DNA from: Paenibacillus lignilyticus
GTDB lineage: Bacteria > Bacillota > Bacilli > Paenibacillales > Paenibacillaceae
Reading direction: 5' to 3'
NCBI RefSeq assembly: GCF_017942085.1
Contig: NZ_JAGKSP010000013.1
Span: forward strand, 1 to 64,000
DNA: 64,000 nt
The notes beneath the pieces are model-generated. The model saw only the letters and a list, made by a program, of their open reading frames with translations, was not told where the DNA came from and searched no databases. A program made the translations under genes and the position numbers. This document shows, in pieces, positions 29,528 through 36,722 of this stretch. The number at the start of each line of letters is the position of its first letter. Positions within the stretch are counted from its first letter, which is position 1.

Positions 29528-30567
29528 TAGCGGATCACGTCTCCGTTCGCAAGCTCCGCCATCGCACGCTCAATCTCGCGCTCCGTCGACATCGGCGTAT
29601 CTCCAGCGACCGTGTGAGCGAGCATCGCCGCAGCGGCCGCGAAGCGAACCGTTCGCTCCGGTTCGAAGGCGGAGAGCTCGCCGTGAATGATACCGCCGGC
29701 GAATGCGTCTCCCGCCCCAATCCGATCGTAGACTGCGAAAGTGAGCGGCTCGGGAGCAACCGACAATGCACCATTCTTATACATAAACCCGCGCAGAGAA
29801 TGCGTGTTGTCTCCATTAATGGTACGATGCGTGCCCGCGATTACGGATATGCCTGCGAATCGCTGAGCGACCTGCGGCAGCAGCTCCGTCAACTGCTCCA
29901 GTCGATCCGTCTTATCCGTCGACATGCCGAGAATATGGATCATGTCACGCTCATTCATCATCACGATGTCCGAAAGCTGAAGCATCTGCTCGTAATGGGG
30001 TTTCGCTTTCGCGTATCCGCCATCTCCCCAATGGGCCGGTCTGTAATTGCAGTCGAAGACGACCATGCCGCCGTTCCTCTTCATGGCTTCAGCAAGCTTA
30101 AACATATGCTGCCTCACGCCATCGCTCATAGCCAGCGTAATCCCGCAGAAATGAACGAGATCGACTCCGGCGGCGATGGCTTCATAATCGTAAGCAGCCG
30201 ATGGGGCCGTGTTAAAGCTGCTCTCCTGCCGATTGGAATACGTGACGCGGCCAGGTCTCGCACCGAACCCGTTCTCGAGGAAATACATGCCTATGTAATT
30301 ACCGCCGCGGCTAACGTATTCCATGGAGATGCCCAGCTTCCGCAGATTCGCCGCGGCCGCTTCTCCGAGTGCGTTGTCCGGCAGCCGCGATATAAGGATG
30401 CCTTCATGCCCGAAACGCGCGAGCGCCGAGGCAATGTTCACGCCTGTACCGGAGAATGAATAGCGCAGGCTGTCCGCTTGGGTTAACAATTCATACCCCG
30501 GCACTTGCAGACGCATCATGACTTCTCCGAAAGCGGCGACGCGCGAGCGATTAACCATGGCGATCAA
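29527..30567 (-). CDS. kdgK: 2-dehydro-3-deoxygluconokinase-like PfkB sugar kinase
   Basis: A 346-residue PfkB/ribokinase-family kinase, expected to phosphorylate 2-keto-3-deoxygluconate (KDG) to KDPG. The C-terminal PfkB signature DRIGAGDAFAGGIIHG has the catalytic Asp of GAGD; the N-terminal lid contains GTGVNIASALARFG. The frame opens with TTG at 30567, close to AGAGG; an ATG at 30558 is an alternative start. It overlaps the aldolase gene by about 17 bp. Neighbourhood strongly supports KDG as substrate. Confidence 0.85.
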   Translation of the reverse strand: MIAMVNRSRVAAFGEVMMRLQVPGYELLTQADSLRYSFSGTGVNIASALARFGHEGILISRLPDNALGEAAAANLRKLGISMEYVSRGGNYIGMYFLENGFGARPGRVTYSNRQESSFNTAPSAAYDYEAIAAGVDLVHFCGITLAMSDGVRQHMFKLAEAMKRNGGMVVFDCNYRPAHWGDGGYAKAKPHYEQMLQLSDIVMMNERDMIHILGMSTDKTDRLEQLTELLPQVAQRFAGISVIAGTHRTINGDNTHSLRGFMYKNGALSVAPEPLTFAVYDRIGAGDAFAGGIIHGELSAFEPERTVRFAAAAAMLAHTVAGDTPMSTEREIERAMAELANGDVIR

Positions 30568-31306
30568 CCAACCTCTTCATGATCTCGAGCAGCTTGCGTA
30601 CGTCCTCAGCATTAGTCTTGCCGGTTGTTTTGTCGACGATCGAGGAATAGACATGCGGAATGACTTGCGGTACGCCTGCTTCTAATGCAATGCGCAGAAT
30701 AGGTTCGAAATTATCCTTATCGATGCCGCCGGTCGGTTCAAGAGCGAACCCTTCATCTCCGCAAGCCTTGGCAACAGCTCGCAGCTCATCCTCGCATTTC
30801 AAGCCATTCATCGGAAAATATTTAAGCGCATTGCCGCCCATATCACGAACGAGCGCGATCGCCGACTTCACGGGTACAATGGCCGGCTCAGCTTCTGACG
30901 CGCTGAATGGACCCGTCGAAATATTCACGTAGCCGACTTGGCCCGTAGGCGAAACAAGGCTGTTGATCCAACTGTCTCGCTCTCCCAAATTCGCTCTTGT
31001 AGCGCCAACTGCCGGGAAAACCTGATTAATATGTGTCCCCGGGTAATGCTTTGCGATCTGCGCGACAACCGCTGCCTGCCGATTGTCCCCGGCACCGAGT
31101 CCGATCGAGACCGCGTCATCGATCGCTTCCCCATATTGCTTCATCGCGGCAACGGCTGCTTCAACCGTCGGGTAGTCCTTCGAGAGGACACCGACAAGCA
31201 CATGGCCTTCCGCGGCATCGAACACTTCCTTCGCATTCTCTGCGCTGTTCGCCAGCACATTAAGGGCTGCGCGTCCTTGATACAATCGTTTCGACATGTT
31301 GGACAA
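30551..31306 (-). CDS. KDPG aldolase of the DgaF type
   Basis: A protein of about 251 residues resembling DgaF/KDGP aldolase, which cleaves 2-keto-3-deoxy-6-phosphogluconate to pyruvate and glyceraldehyde 3-phosphate. Recognisable parts are YQGRAALNVLANSAENAKEV, ALKYFPMNGLKCEDELRA (with the likely Schiff-base Lys) and LEPTGGIDKDNFEPI. A longer frame runs to 31351, but GGGAGG stands 8 nt before a TTG at 31306, just after the upstream stop at 31308; an ATG lies three codons further at 31297. It sits between the ammonia lyase and the kinase. Confidence 0.85.
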   Translation of the reverse strand: MSNMSKRLYQGRAALNVLANSAENAKEVFDAAEGHVLVGVLSKDYPTVEAAVAAMKQYGEAIDDAVSIGLGAGDNRQAAVVAQIAKHYPGTHINQVFPAVGATRANLGERDSWINSLVSPTGQVGYVNISTGPFSASEAEPAIVPVKSAIALVRDMGGNALKYFPMNGLKCEDELRAVAKACGDEGFALEPTGGIDKDNFEPILRIALEAGVPQVIPHVYSSIVDKTTGKTNAEDVRKLLEIMKRLVDRHG

Positions 31307-31307
31307 G

Positions 31308-32411
31308 TTAGTTGCCTCCCGTAAGCGTACGTATTCTACTCGCAATGACATCCATGTCGTCCCCCAGCAGCGGACGCGGATCGATATCGAAATAGCCTTG
31401 CTTCACGCCATAATCACGTGTATAGACGGCGATGTCGCCACCTTGCAATCCCGCGACGACTGCTTTTGCCGTCGTGCCGGATAGCGCCGGATCAATCTGA
31501 ATGCGTGCCCGGAATATCGCGCGGCCCGCTTCATCTTGAACGATCGTCACTTTAATACCCGGCTGTTCATTCAGCGGCATCAGCTTGTGCAGCGCTTCCT
31601 TCTCCTGCTCACTGTTATCCTTCCTGTCCATATATTCCTCAAGCGCTTGGAGCAGCCCGAATGTCGTTTCCTTGCCGACCTTCATGCTGCGGCCAATCCC
31701 ATGCAGCTGTACTTTAACCATCTCAATGTAAGTCCGTTTGCCTCCGACGATACCTGAGGTCGGCCCTTCAATCGCCTTGGAGCCGCTATATATCGCGAGG
31801 TCCGAGAACTTCACGAATTTGCGGACATTCTCTTCCGCAGCCGCATCCACAATTAGCGGAACGCTATTGCGCTGCGCCACTTCCCATGCTTCTTCCACGC
31901 TAATCATGTTCTTCTGAACCGCATGATGGGACTTCACATACAAGATCGCAGCTGTGCGCTCGGTGATGGCATCCTCGATATGCTCGGCTTTGCCTTCGTT
32001 TGCATAACCGACTTCAACGAGCTTGCCTCCGCCCAGAAATACCATCGTCTCGACAGGTGCACCGTACTGGACATTATGTCCTTTGAGAATAATGATCTCG
32101 TTCTTGGCGATCGGCTCTTGATGAAGCCGTTCACTCAGGCGCCGATTCCCTTGCGTCACGATACCGGCAACGGACAATGCAATGCCGCTTGATGCCGAGT
32201 TGACGACTACCGCCGCTTCGGAGCCGAGCATATCGGCAATATGGTCGCCTGCCTTATTCGCCAGATCGGCGATTTCCACGTAGCGTTGTCCGCCCAGCTT
32301 CATCGCTTCCATGACCGTGTCGGAAGGCGCGGACACACCGAGAATACTCATTCGTCCGCTGGCGTTGATGACGCGTTTCAACCCGTATTTAGCACTCAAT
32401 GAATCGCCCAT
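31308..32411 (-). CDS. DgaE-like PLP-dependent D-glucosaminate ammonia lyase (SelA fold)
   Basis: A 367-residue pyridoxal-phosphate enzyme related to SelA and to DgaE, which deaminates D-glucosaminate 6-phosphate to KDPG. The likely PLP Lys is in YSGSKAIEGPTSGIVGG, and the opening RVINASGRMSILG is typical. Here a KDG kinase is encoded downstream, so the substrate may be the unphosphorylated amino-sugar acid. The frame opens with GTG at 32417 but GGGGAG is better spaced (9 nt) for the ATG at 32411. It overlaps the amidohydrolase gene by about 23 bp. Confidence 0.85.
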   Translation of the reverse strand: MGDSLSAKYGLKRVINASGRMSILGVSAPSDTVMEAMKLGGQRYVEIADLANKAGDHIADMLGSEAAVVVNSASSGIALSVAGIVTQGNRRLSERLHQEPIAKNEIIILKGHNVQYGAPVETMVFLGGGKLVEVGYANEGKAEHIEDAITERTAAILYVKSHHAVQKNMISVEEAWEVAQRNSVPLIVDAAAEENVRKFVKFSDLAIYSGSKAIEGPTSGIVGGKRTYIEMVKVQLHGIGRSMKVGKETTFGLLQALEEYMDRKDNSEQEKEALHKLMPLNEQPGIKVTIVQDEAGRAIFRARIQIDPALSGTTAKAVVAGLQGGDIAVYTRDYGVKQGYFDIDPRPLLGDDMDVIASRIRTLTGGN

Positions 32412-33501
32412 TCGCACAAACTCCCCTAGCTATAATTTGATTTTCGCCTTCGCGCGTTTCTCCCTCGGAATCGAAGAACAAGGCACGCTCTTCTTTAACC
32501 GAGAACAAAGTCAGATTCGCCCTGTCGCCTGCTCGAATGCGGCCCAGCTCCGGTTTTCCCAGCCATTCTGCCGCATTCGCCGTCACGGCTTCGATTACTT
32601 CACTTAGCGAATAACCCAAACACAGAAACTTTGACATGACATGCGCCAAGCTATAAACGGGACCGTGCTGCCGATTCGCGCGATAAATGTCCGAGCTGAT
32701 TGTATGGAAGCGAATGCCGTTTCGCTTCGCCGCCTCTGCCACCTTGAAGGAGAAGCTGGCCGTACCGTGTCCGACATCCATATGAACGCCTCTGGCGATA
32801 GCCTCACCCAGCTCCGGAATCGGACTGCCTTCCTCGCGGAACAAATTATTGCTTTTCCCGTTCAAATAGTGCGTGACGACATCCTTTCTCGCGAGCAGCG
32901 GAAGTATGTCTTCGATTCTCGGCGGAGCGGACCCGATATGGACCATCAACGGCAAGCCGGTTTCTTCAGACAGCTCCTTCGCGATATGCAGAGGTCGGAT
33001 GCCGCTATCGCGAACGACGCTGCCGCTCATTCTGGCCTTCCAGCCGACGATGAAGTCCGGATAAGCTTGAACCGCTTGCAATGCGGCATCTCTATCGAGC
33101 CAAGCCAGATCGGACAATTCATCGATCCGCTGCAAACCGATCTTCGATACGTTCAGCAGCGCGAACATCGTCGTCATCGCTTTCTCGCGGCTTGCCGCCA
33201 ACTCGCCGATTCGATCCGCGCCGCAGCTGCCTGCGTCCACGATCACCGCAACGCCCTGCTTCACGCCTATCTCGTCCATTTCATCGCCATAGGGATCAAG
33301 CTCCGGAAACGCATGAACATGAAGGTCGATCCAACCGCTCGATACATACAAACCGGAACAATCGATCACTCGGCCGACAGCGGAGGCGCCGTTTGCCCCC
33401 GCTGAAGTTATTGCTGCTATGATGCCGGCATCGACTACAATATCAACCTGCCGACCGTCTATGAGTGTTGCCCCGCTCAAAACCAAACGATCCGTCATCA
33501 T
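32389..33501 (-). CDS. Amidohydrolase/deacetylase family metallohydrolase
   Basis: A 370-residue metal-dependent amidohydrolase, first in its operon. The metal motif HVHAFPE, a later conserved HIGSAPP His and an Asp in the C-terminal ISSDIY segment match the dihydroorotase/N-acetylglucosamine deacetylase-like group. In related clusters it travels with DgaE-, DgaF- and KdgK-like genes, implying removal of an N-acyl group from an amino-sugar acid before deamination; that role is inferred. AAGGTGG precedes two adjacent ATG codons. Confidence 0.83.
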   Translation of the reverse strand: MMTDRLVLSGATLIDGRQVDIVVDAGIIAAITSAGANGASAVGRVIDCSGLYVSSGWIDLHVHAFPELDPYGDEMDEIGVKQGVAVIVDAGSCGADRIGELAASREKAMTTMFALLNVSKIGLQRIDELSDLAWLDRDAALQAVQAYPDFIVGWKARMSGSVVRDSGIRPLHIAKELSEETGLPLMVHIGSAPPRIEDILPLLARKDVVTHYLNGKSNNLFREEGSPIPELGEAIARGVHMDVGHGTASFSFKVAEAAKRNGIRFHTISSDIYRANRQHGPVYSLAHVMSKFLCLGYSLSEVIEAVTANAAEWLGKPELGRIRAGDRANLTLFSVKEERALFFDSEGETREGENQIIARGVCANGRFIEC

Positions 33502-33545
33502 AAGCCACCTTTTATATTGCTAAACAACTAGCCAATTAAATGTAA

Positions 33546-33561
33546 ATTATAACGTTATAAT
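33546..33561. promoter_or_regulatory. Palindromic operator 1 of the amino-sugar-acid operon
   Basis: A perfect 16-bp palindrome, ATTATAACGTTATAAT, just downstream of the -10 box. The overlapping frame 33550-33567 matches operator 2 with a few changes (core ACGTTATAATGT versus ACATTATAATGT). Occupation would block transcription initiation. Confidence 0.65.
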
Positions 33562-33565
33562 GTTT

Positions 33566-33594
33566 AATCTACAGGGAAACCGATTTAGCGTCAA
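33566..33594 (-). promoter_or_regulatory. Promoter of the amino-sugar-acid operon
   Basis: Minus-strand TTGACG (-35, 33589-33594), exactly 17 nt, TAGATT (-10, 33566-33571), about 65 bp before the deacetylase gene. It is bracketed by operators 1 and 2. Confidence 0.65.
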
Positions 33595-33595
33595 C

Positions 33596-33611
33596 AAACA
33601 TTATAATGTTT
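33596..33611. promoter_or_regulatory. Palindromic operator 2 of the amino-sugar-acid operon
   Basis: A perfect 16-bp palindrome, AAACATTATAATGTTT, abutting the -35 box on its upstream side. Probable binding site of the GntR-type repressor encoded at the end of the operon. Confidence 0.65.
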
Positions 33612-33635
33612 AAGCTGGCAATCAATTATTAAAGG

Positions 33636-33666
33636 GTGCCCTCCTGTCCTATTGACGAGTAGGCAC
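33636..33666. repeat. 31-nt hairpin-like repeat, copy 1
   Basis: GTGCC...GGCAC ends enclose CTGTCnTATnrACGAGT, closely matching copy 2 at 33942-33971 (gap of one base). Function unknown. Confidence 0.5.
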
Positions 33667-33726
33667 TATTCCAAAGTGTCAAGAAACCCACGGTTTCAAA
33701 ATGGCATATGAGCCATCTTCCGACTG

Positions 33727-33754
33727 TAACAGTTGTGACAGAGGTTATTTGGCC
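33727..33754 (+). repeat. Interspersed 28-bp repeat, copy A
   Basis: Starts TAACAGTTGTGACAGAGG and ends TTATTTGGCC. It aligns with copies B (50 bp downstream) and C (inverted) at 20-21 of 28 positions. No gene is visible in 33.6-33.9 kb; this repeat family fills the stretch. Confidence 0.55.
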
Positions 33755-33776
33755 ATGTAAGCTCGTTTTATTTTTC

Positions 33777-33804
33777 TAACGGTTGCCATAGAGCTTATTC
33801 GGAC
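33777..33804 (+). repeat. Interspersed 28-bp repeat, copy B
   Basis: Starts TAACGGTTGCCATAGAGC and ends TTATTCGGAC; direct orientation, exactly 50 bp from copy A. Confidence 0.55.
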
Positions 33805-33831
33805 ATTTTCCGATCGAAATCAACCATTTTG

Positions 33832-33859
33832 CACCAAATAGCCACGCTGACAACCGTTA
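33832..33859 (-). repeat. Interspersed 28-bp repeat, copy C (inverted)
   Basis: On the minus strand it reads TAACGGTTGTCAGCGTGG then CTATTTGGTG, inverted relative to copies A and B. Confidence 0.55.
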
Positions 33860-33900
33860 AAGTTTATTTACTCGGTACCAACAGGCGTCCAACGAAAAAG

Positions 33901-33930
33901 AAACCCAACGCAATAAATAACGTTGGGTTT
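33901..33930 (-). terminator. Terminator of the LigB-type dioxygenase gene
   Basis: A perfect 10-bp stem AAACCCAACG/CGTTGGGTTT with a 10-nt AT loop; the minus strand continues with CTTTTTCG. Confidence 0.85.
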
Positions 33931-33941
33931 CCTAACAAACC

Positions 33942-33971
33942 GTGCCGCCTGTCTTATCAACGAGTGGGCAC
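33942..33971. repeat. 31-nt hairpin-like repeat, copy 2
   Basis: GTGCC...GGCAC ends, about 80% identical to copy 1 at 33636-33666. It lies 4 bp after the LigB-type gene stop. Confidence 0.5.
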
Positions 33972-33975
33972 GGCT

Positions 33976-34746
33976 CTAGAACTGATAGCTGAGATTACTC
34001 ATGGAGCCGTACTTGATTGGCTCATCGTACAGAACACGAGCTTCATGTCCCGGGGTTCCGCTTCCCAGCGCGATGAGCAATGGGACGAAATGTTCGGCGC
34101 GAGGTACGGCCTTCTTCGCATGCGGCGCTAACGTTTCATAGTTGCTAAGCGCCTCGATGTCTCTGGCGAGAACCTTCTCCGTAATCCAAGCTGTGAATTC
34201 CACGGCCCAGGCACGAGGCGGTGCATCGATGTTCCGATCGAACTCATTGAAGTTGTGCGTCAAGAAGCCGCTGCCGATCACGAGTATGCCGTCCTTTTCA
34301 AGGCCCTGCAGCGCTTCCCCAATCGCGATCTGCTGCCTAGCCGGCAGGAACGCATTCACGGAAACAGGGACAATGGGGATATCGGCCTCCGGATAAGCAT
34401 GCCGCATAATCGGAAATACCCCGTGATCCAGCCCCCGGTACTTACGCTGAACCGGAATGTTATGCTTGCGCAGCCGCTCTTCCACGATCGATGCGACAAT
34501 CGCCGAGCCTCTCGCCGGATATTGAACCTGATAGTATTCGGGCGGAAAACCGTAATAATCGTATTCCATCTCATGAATGTCATCCGTGGCCGCGATTGTT
34601 GTGATGGGGCTCTCGAAATGCGCAGAGAAGATAACGATCGCTTTGGGACGGACGGATTTGCCGAAGCGATTCAAGAAAGCCGTAAATTCCGATTTCTCAA
34701 AAATCGTAAACGGCGAACCATGCGCCAGAAATACTGGTGATAACAT
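33976..34746 (-). CDS. LigB-type extradiol ring-cleavage dioxygenase (DODA/YgiD family)
   Basis: A 256-residue cytoplasmic metal-dependent dioxygenase of the class III LigB superfamily. The opening FLAHGSPF holds one metal-binding His; others appear in GLDHGVFPIMRHAYPE and FLTHNFNEF. Related bacterial proteins (YgiD) open catechol rings such as DOPA. It is divergent from an HxlR regulator that probably senses quinones or electrophiles, a sensible pairing for a catechol-degrading enzyme. AGGAGG is 8 nt before the ATG. Confidence 0.88.
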   Translation of the reverse strand: MLSPVFLAHGSPFTIFEKSEFTAFLNRFGKSVRPKAIVIFSAHFESPITTIAATDDIHEMEYDYYGFPPEYYQVQYPARGSAIVASIVEERLRKHNIPVQRKYRGLDHGVFPIMRHAYPEADIPIVPVSVNAFLPARQQIAIGEALQGLEKDGILVIGSGFLTHNFNEFDRNIDAPPRAWAVEFTAWITEKVLARDIEALSNYETLAPHAKKAVPRAEHFVPLLIALGSGTPGHEARVLYDEPIKYGSMSNLSYQF

Positions 34747-34840
34747 ATTATGAACCTCCTAATGTCACCTTGAATGAAGATAGTTATAGGCTTATAATAT
34801 AATCTAGACATGATTTTAGGAAGTAGACATATTCAAATAA

Positions 34841-34866
34841 CCTAGTATCCAAAAAGTAACCATAGA
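34841..34866. promoter_or_regulatory. Candidate HxlR operator between the divergent dioxygenase and HxlR genes
   Basis: The stretch CTAGTATCC-AAAAAGTAACCATAG, an imperfect dyad with TAGTAT and AGTAACcATAg arms, resembles the TAGTATC/GTAAC-type targets seen next to HxlR genes. It lies just upstream of the HxlR start. Confidence 0.35.
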
Positions 34867-34887
34867 TAAACACTGGAGGAATGAACG

Positions 34888-35274
34888 ATGATGAACGACG
34901 GTGGGTGTAAAATCGAAACCGCGTTAGAAATTTTAGTTGGCAAATGGAAACCCGTTATTCTCTTCCATCTGTTCGGTAACGGGACGATGAGGTTCAGTGA
35001 GCTCCAGCGCGCCATGCCCGATATCTCCAAAAAAATGCTCACCTCGCAGCTGCGGGAACTGGAGTATCATGATATCGTTCACCGCGAGGTTTATCGCCAG
35101 ATCCCGCCGAAAGTCGAATATTCCATTACCGAATACGGTGCTAAAATGACGCCTTTGCTGCAAGCGATCGGCAATTGGGGAATGGCGCATGTGCAGCATC
35201 TGAATGAACTATACGGCGCTGACCGCGCAGTGGAGATATTCGAAACGAAAGAGAACAAGCTTGCAGGCAAATAA
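34888..35274 (+). CDS. HxlR/YodB-type MarR-like regulator
   Basis: A 128-residue winged-helix regulator. It has the conserved N-terminal Cys (C7 in NDGGCKIETAL) used by YodB-type members to sense quinones and disulfide stress, the signature GKWKPVILFHL, and MRFSELQRAMPDISKKMLTSQLREL. GGAGG lies 8 nt before the start. Divergent from the LigB-type dioxygenase it probably represses. Confidence 0.9.
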   Translation: MMNDGGCKIETALEILVGKWKPVILFHLFGNGTMRFSELQRAMPDISKKMLTSQLRELEYHDIVHREVYRQIPPKVEYSITEYGAKMTPLLQAIGNWGMAHVQHLNELYGADRAVEIFETKENKLAGK

Positions 35275-35293
35275 CCCGCCTCAACAACATAAG

Positions 35294-35334
35294 AAATCCT
35301 GACCATCAAGAAGATTGATGATCAGGATTTTTTT
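35294..35334 (+). terminator. Terminator of the HxlR gene
   Basis: AAATCCTGA/TCAGGATTT with an inner CATCAA/TTGATG stem, followed by a run of seven T on the plus strand. It may also stop convergent transcription of the oxidoreductase gene. Confidence 0.85.
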
Positions 35335-35340
35335 AATTTA

Positions 35341-36639
35341 TTATACCGGCTGCCTTACTGTCTCCGATCGCAATTTTTCCCGATAATCCTCCATGATTAC
35401 GACGCTGTTTGTTAATCTCGATTGCTCGGCGGCGAATGCCATGAGATGACTTTGCACAGAGTTATGCGCGGCGGTTAGGCTTTGTTGCTGCGAGCCTTCT
35501 CGGATCTGCCGGACAAAGTCGCGAACGATACCATGGTCTCCACCGCCATGCCCTTTAGCCGCCGCATCGATGACAATCGTCTCGGTTTCGTTTACGCCGA
35601 ACCATGACAGCTCGATCTCGTTCTTCTCCATATTGGCACGTAGCTCGCCTTTGGTTCCCATCAGCTTCAACGTGCGGCTCTCGTTCTTTGTAAAGGCGCA
35701 CATCGTAAAGCTGGCCGTTACTTCATTGGCGAATTCCATATTTACGACCTGGTGATCGACGACGTTATTATCGCAATGGTAGACGCAGCGCCCGTACGGT
35801 CCTGTCTCCAGTGCCTTCATAACCGCTTCGTCGCTGTCTTCTCGGCAGACAACCGCCCGTAAGACGGACCCTTGCCAGCTGTCCTTCCAATCGATATAGA
35901 TTTTAGGTGCAAAATAGGGGCAGGTATCCGCGACTGCACACCCATCCAGGCACCGCTTGGTTGCACCTGGAGGCGCATTCTCCGCCTTGAAATGGGTCAA
36001 GCCGCCGAATGAGGATAGCTTCGTGCAATCCGAGCCGGCAAGCCACAACAGAATGTCGAGATCATGAGAGCTCTTCGCGAGAATCATCGGACTGGACATT
36101 TCGGAATTGCGCCAATTGCCTCGAACATAACTATGAGCCTGATGCCAATATGCGACATTCTCATTGTGCTGAATAGAGATCAATTGGCCGATTTTGCCCT
36201 CATCGAGCAACCCTTTGATCGTCCCGAAGAAATCGGTATACCGAAGAACATGGCAAATGGTAAATACTTTTTTATGCTGCTTTGCGATTTCCCCTAGGAC
36301 AAAACATTTGTCCGGCGAATTCGACATCGGCTTCTCCAGCTGCACGTGGTAACCTAACTCCAATGCCTTCACTGCCGGCTCGAAATGCATGTCATCCTGC
36401 GTGCAAATAAATACGGCATCTACGCCCGCGTCATATCCTCTGTCGAAGAAATGCTCCCAGGTCTCGAAGCTCATCTCCGGAGCAATACCGTGAAGAAGAC
36501 GGAAATTCTCTCTGATCTTATCGTTCGGTTCGCAGATGCCGACGAATTGGAGCTCCTCCGGATGCTCAAGCGCGTAGGTAGCGTATGAATGCATGCCGCG
36601 CTGGCCCGCTCCGAATAATACCGCTCTGACTGTATTCAT
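35341..36639 (-). CDS. Gfo/Idh/MocA family NAD(P)-dependent oxidoreductase
   Basis: A 432-residue dehydrogenase. The N-terminal Rossmann domain (AVLFGAGQRGMHSYATY) binds NAD(P); EKPMSNS holds the conserved Lys. The middle carries a Cys-rich insertion (about residues 210-225: CLDGCAVADTCPYF) seen in a subset of the family and possibly structural or metal-binding. Members oxidise or reduce sugars, sugar acids and inositols. It is last in the importer operon, after a hairpin (36675-36716), so it likely acts on the imported sugar. Confidence 0.88.
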   Translation of the reverse strand: MNTVRAVLFGAGQRGMHSYATYALEHPEELQFVGICEPNDKIRENFRLLHGIAPEMSFETWEHFFDRGYDAGVDAVFICTQDDMHFEPAVKALELGYHVQLEKPMSNSPDKCFVLGEIAKQHKKVFTICHVLRYTDFFGTIKGLLDEGKIGQLISIQHNENVAYWHQAHSYVRGNWRNSEMSSPMILAKSSHDLDILLWLAGSDCTKLSSFGGLTHFKAENAPPGATKRCLDGCAVADTCPYFAPKIYIDWKDSWQGSVLRAVVCREDSDEAVMKALETGPYGRCVYHCDNNVVDHQVVNMEFANEVTASFTMCAFTKNESRTLKLMGTKGELRANMEKNEIELSWFGVNETETIVIDAAAKGHGGGDHGIVRDFVRQIREGSQQQSLTAAHNSVQSHLMAFAAEQSRLTNSVVIMEDYREKLRSETVRQPV

Positions 36640-36674
36640 GATGTCTTCACCTTCCGGAAAATAATTAACTTATT

Positions 36675-36716
36675 CACAAAAACAGGAGCCTTCATCGGCT
36701 AAGATTCGGCTCCTTT
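36675..36716 (-). terminator. Hairpin between binding-protein and oxidoreductase genes
   Basis: AGGAGCC/GGCTCCT stem with a 17-nt interior, then TGTTTTTG on the minus strand. Probably a partial terminator that lowers oxidoreductase expression relative to the binding protein. Confidence 0.6.
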
Positions 36717-36722
36717 GACTAC

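Noticed and set aside
29425-30459. Plus-strand frame of 344 codons opposite the kinase gene
   Set aside because: The opposite strand encodes a clear PfkB kinase; this frame has random-looking composition.
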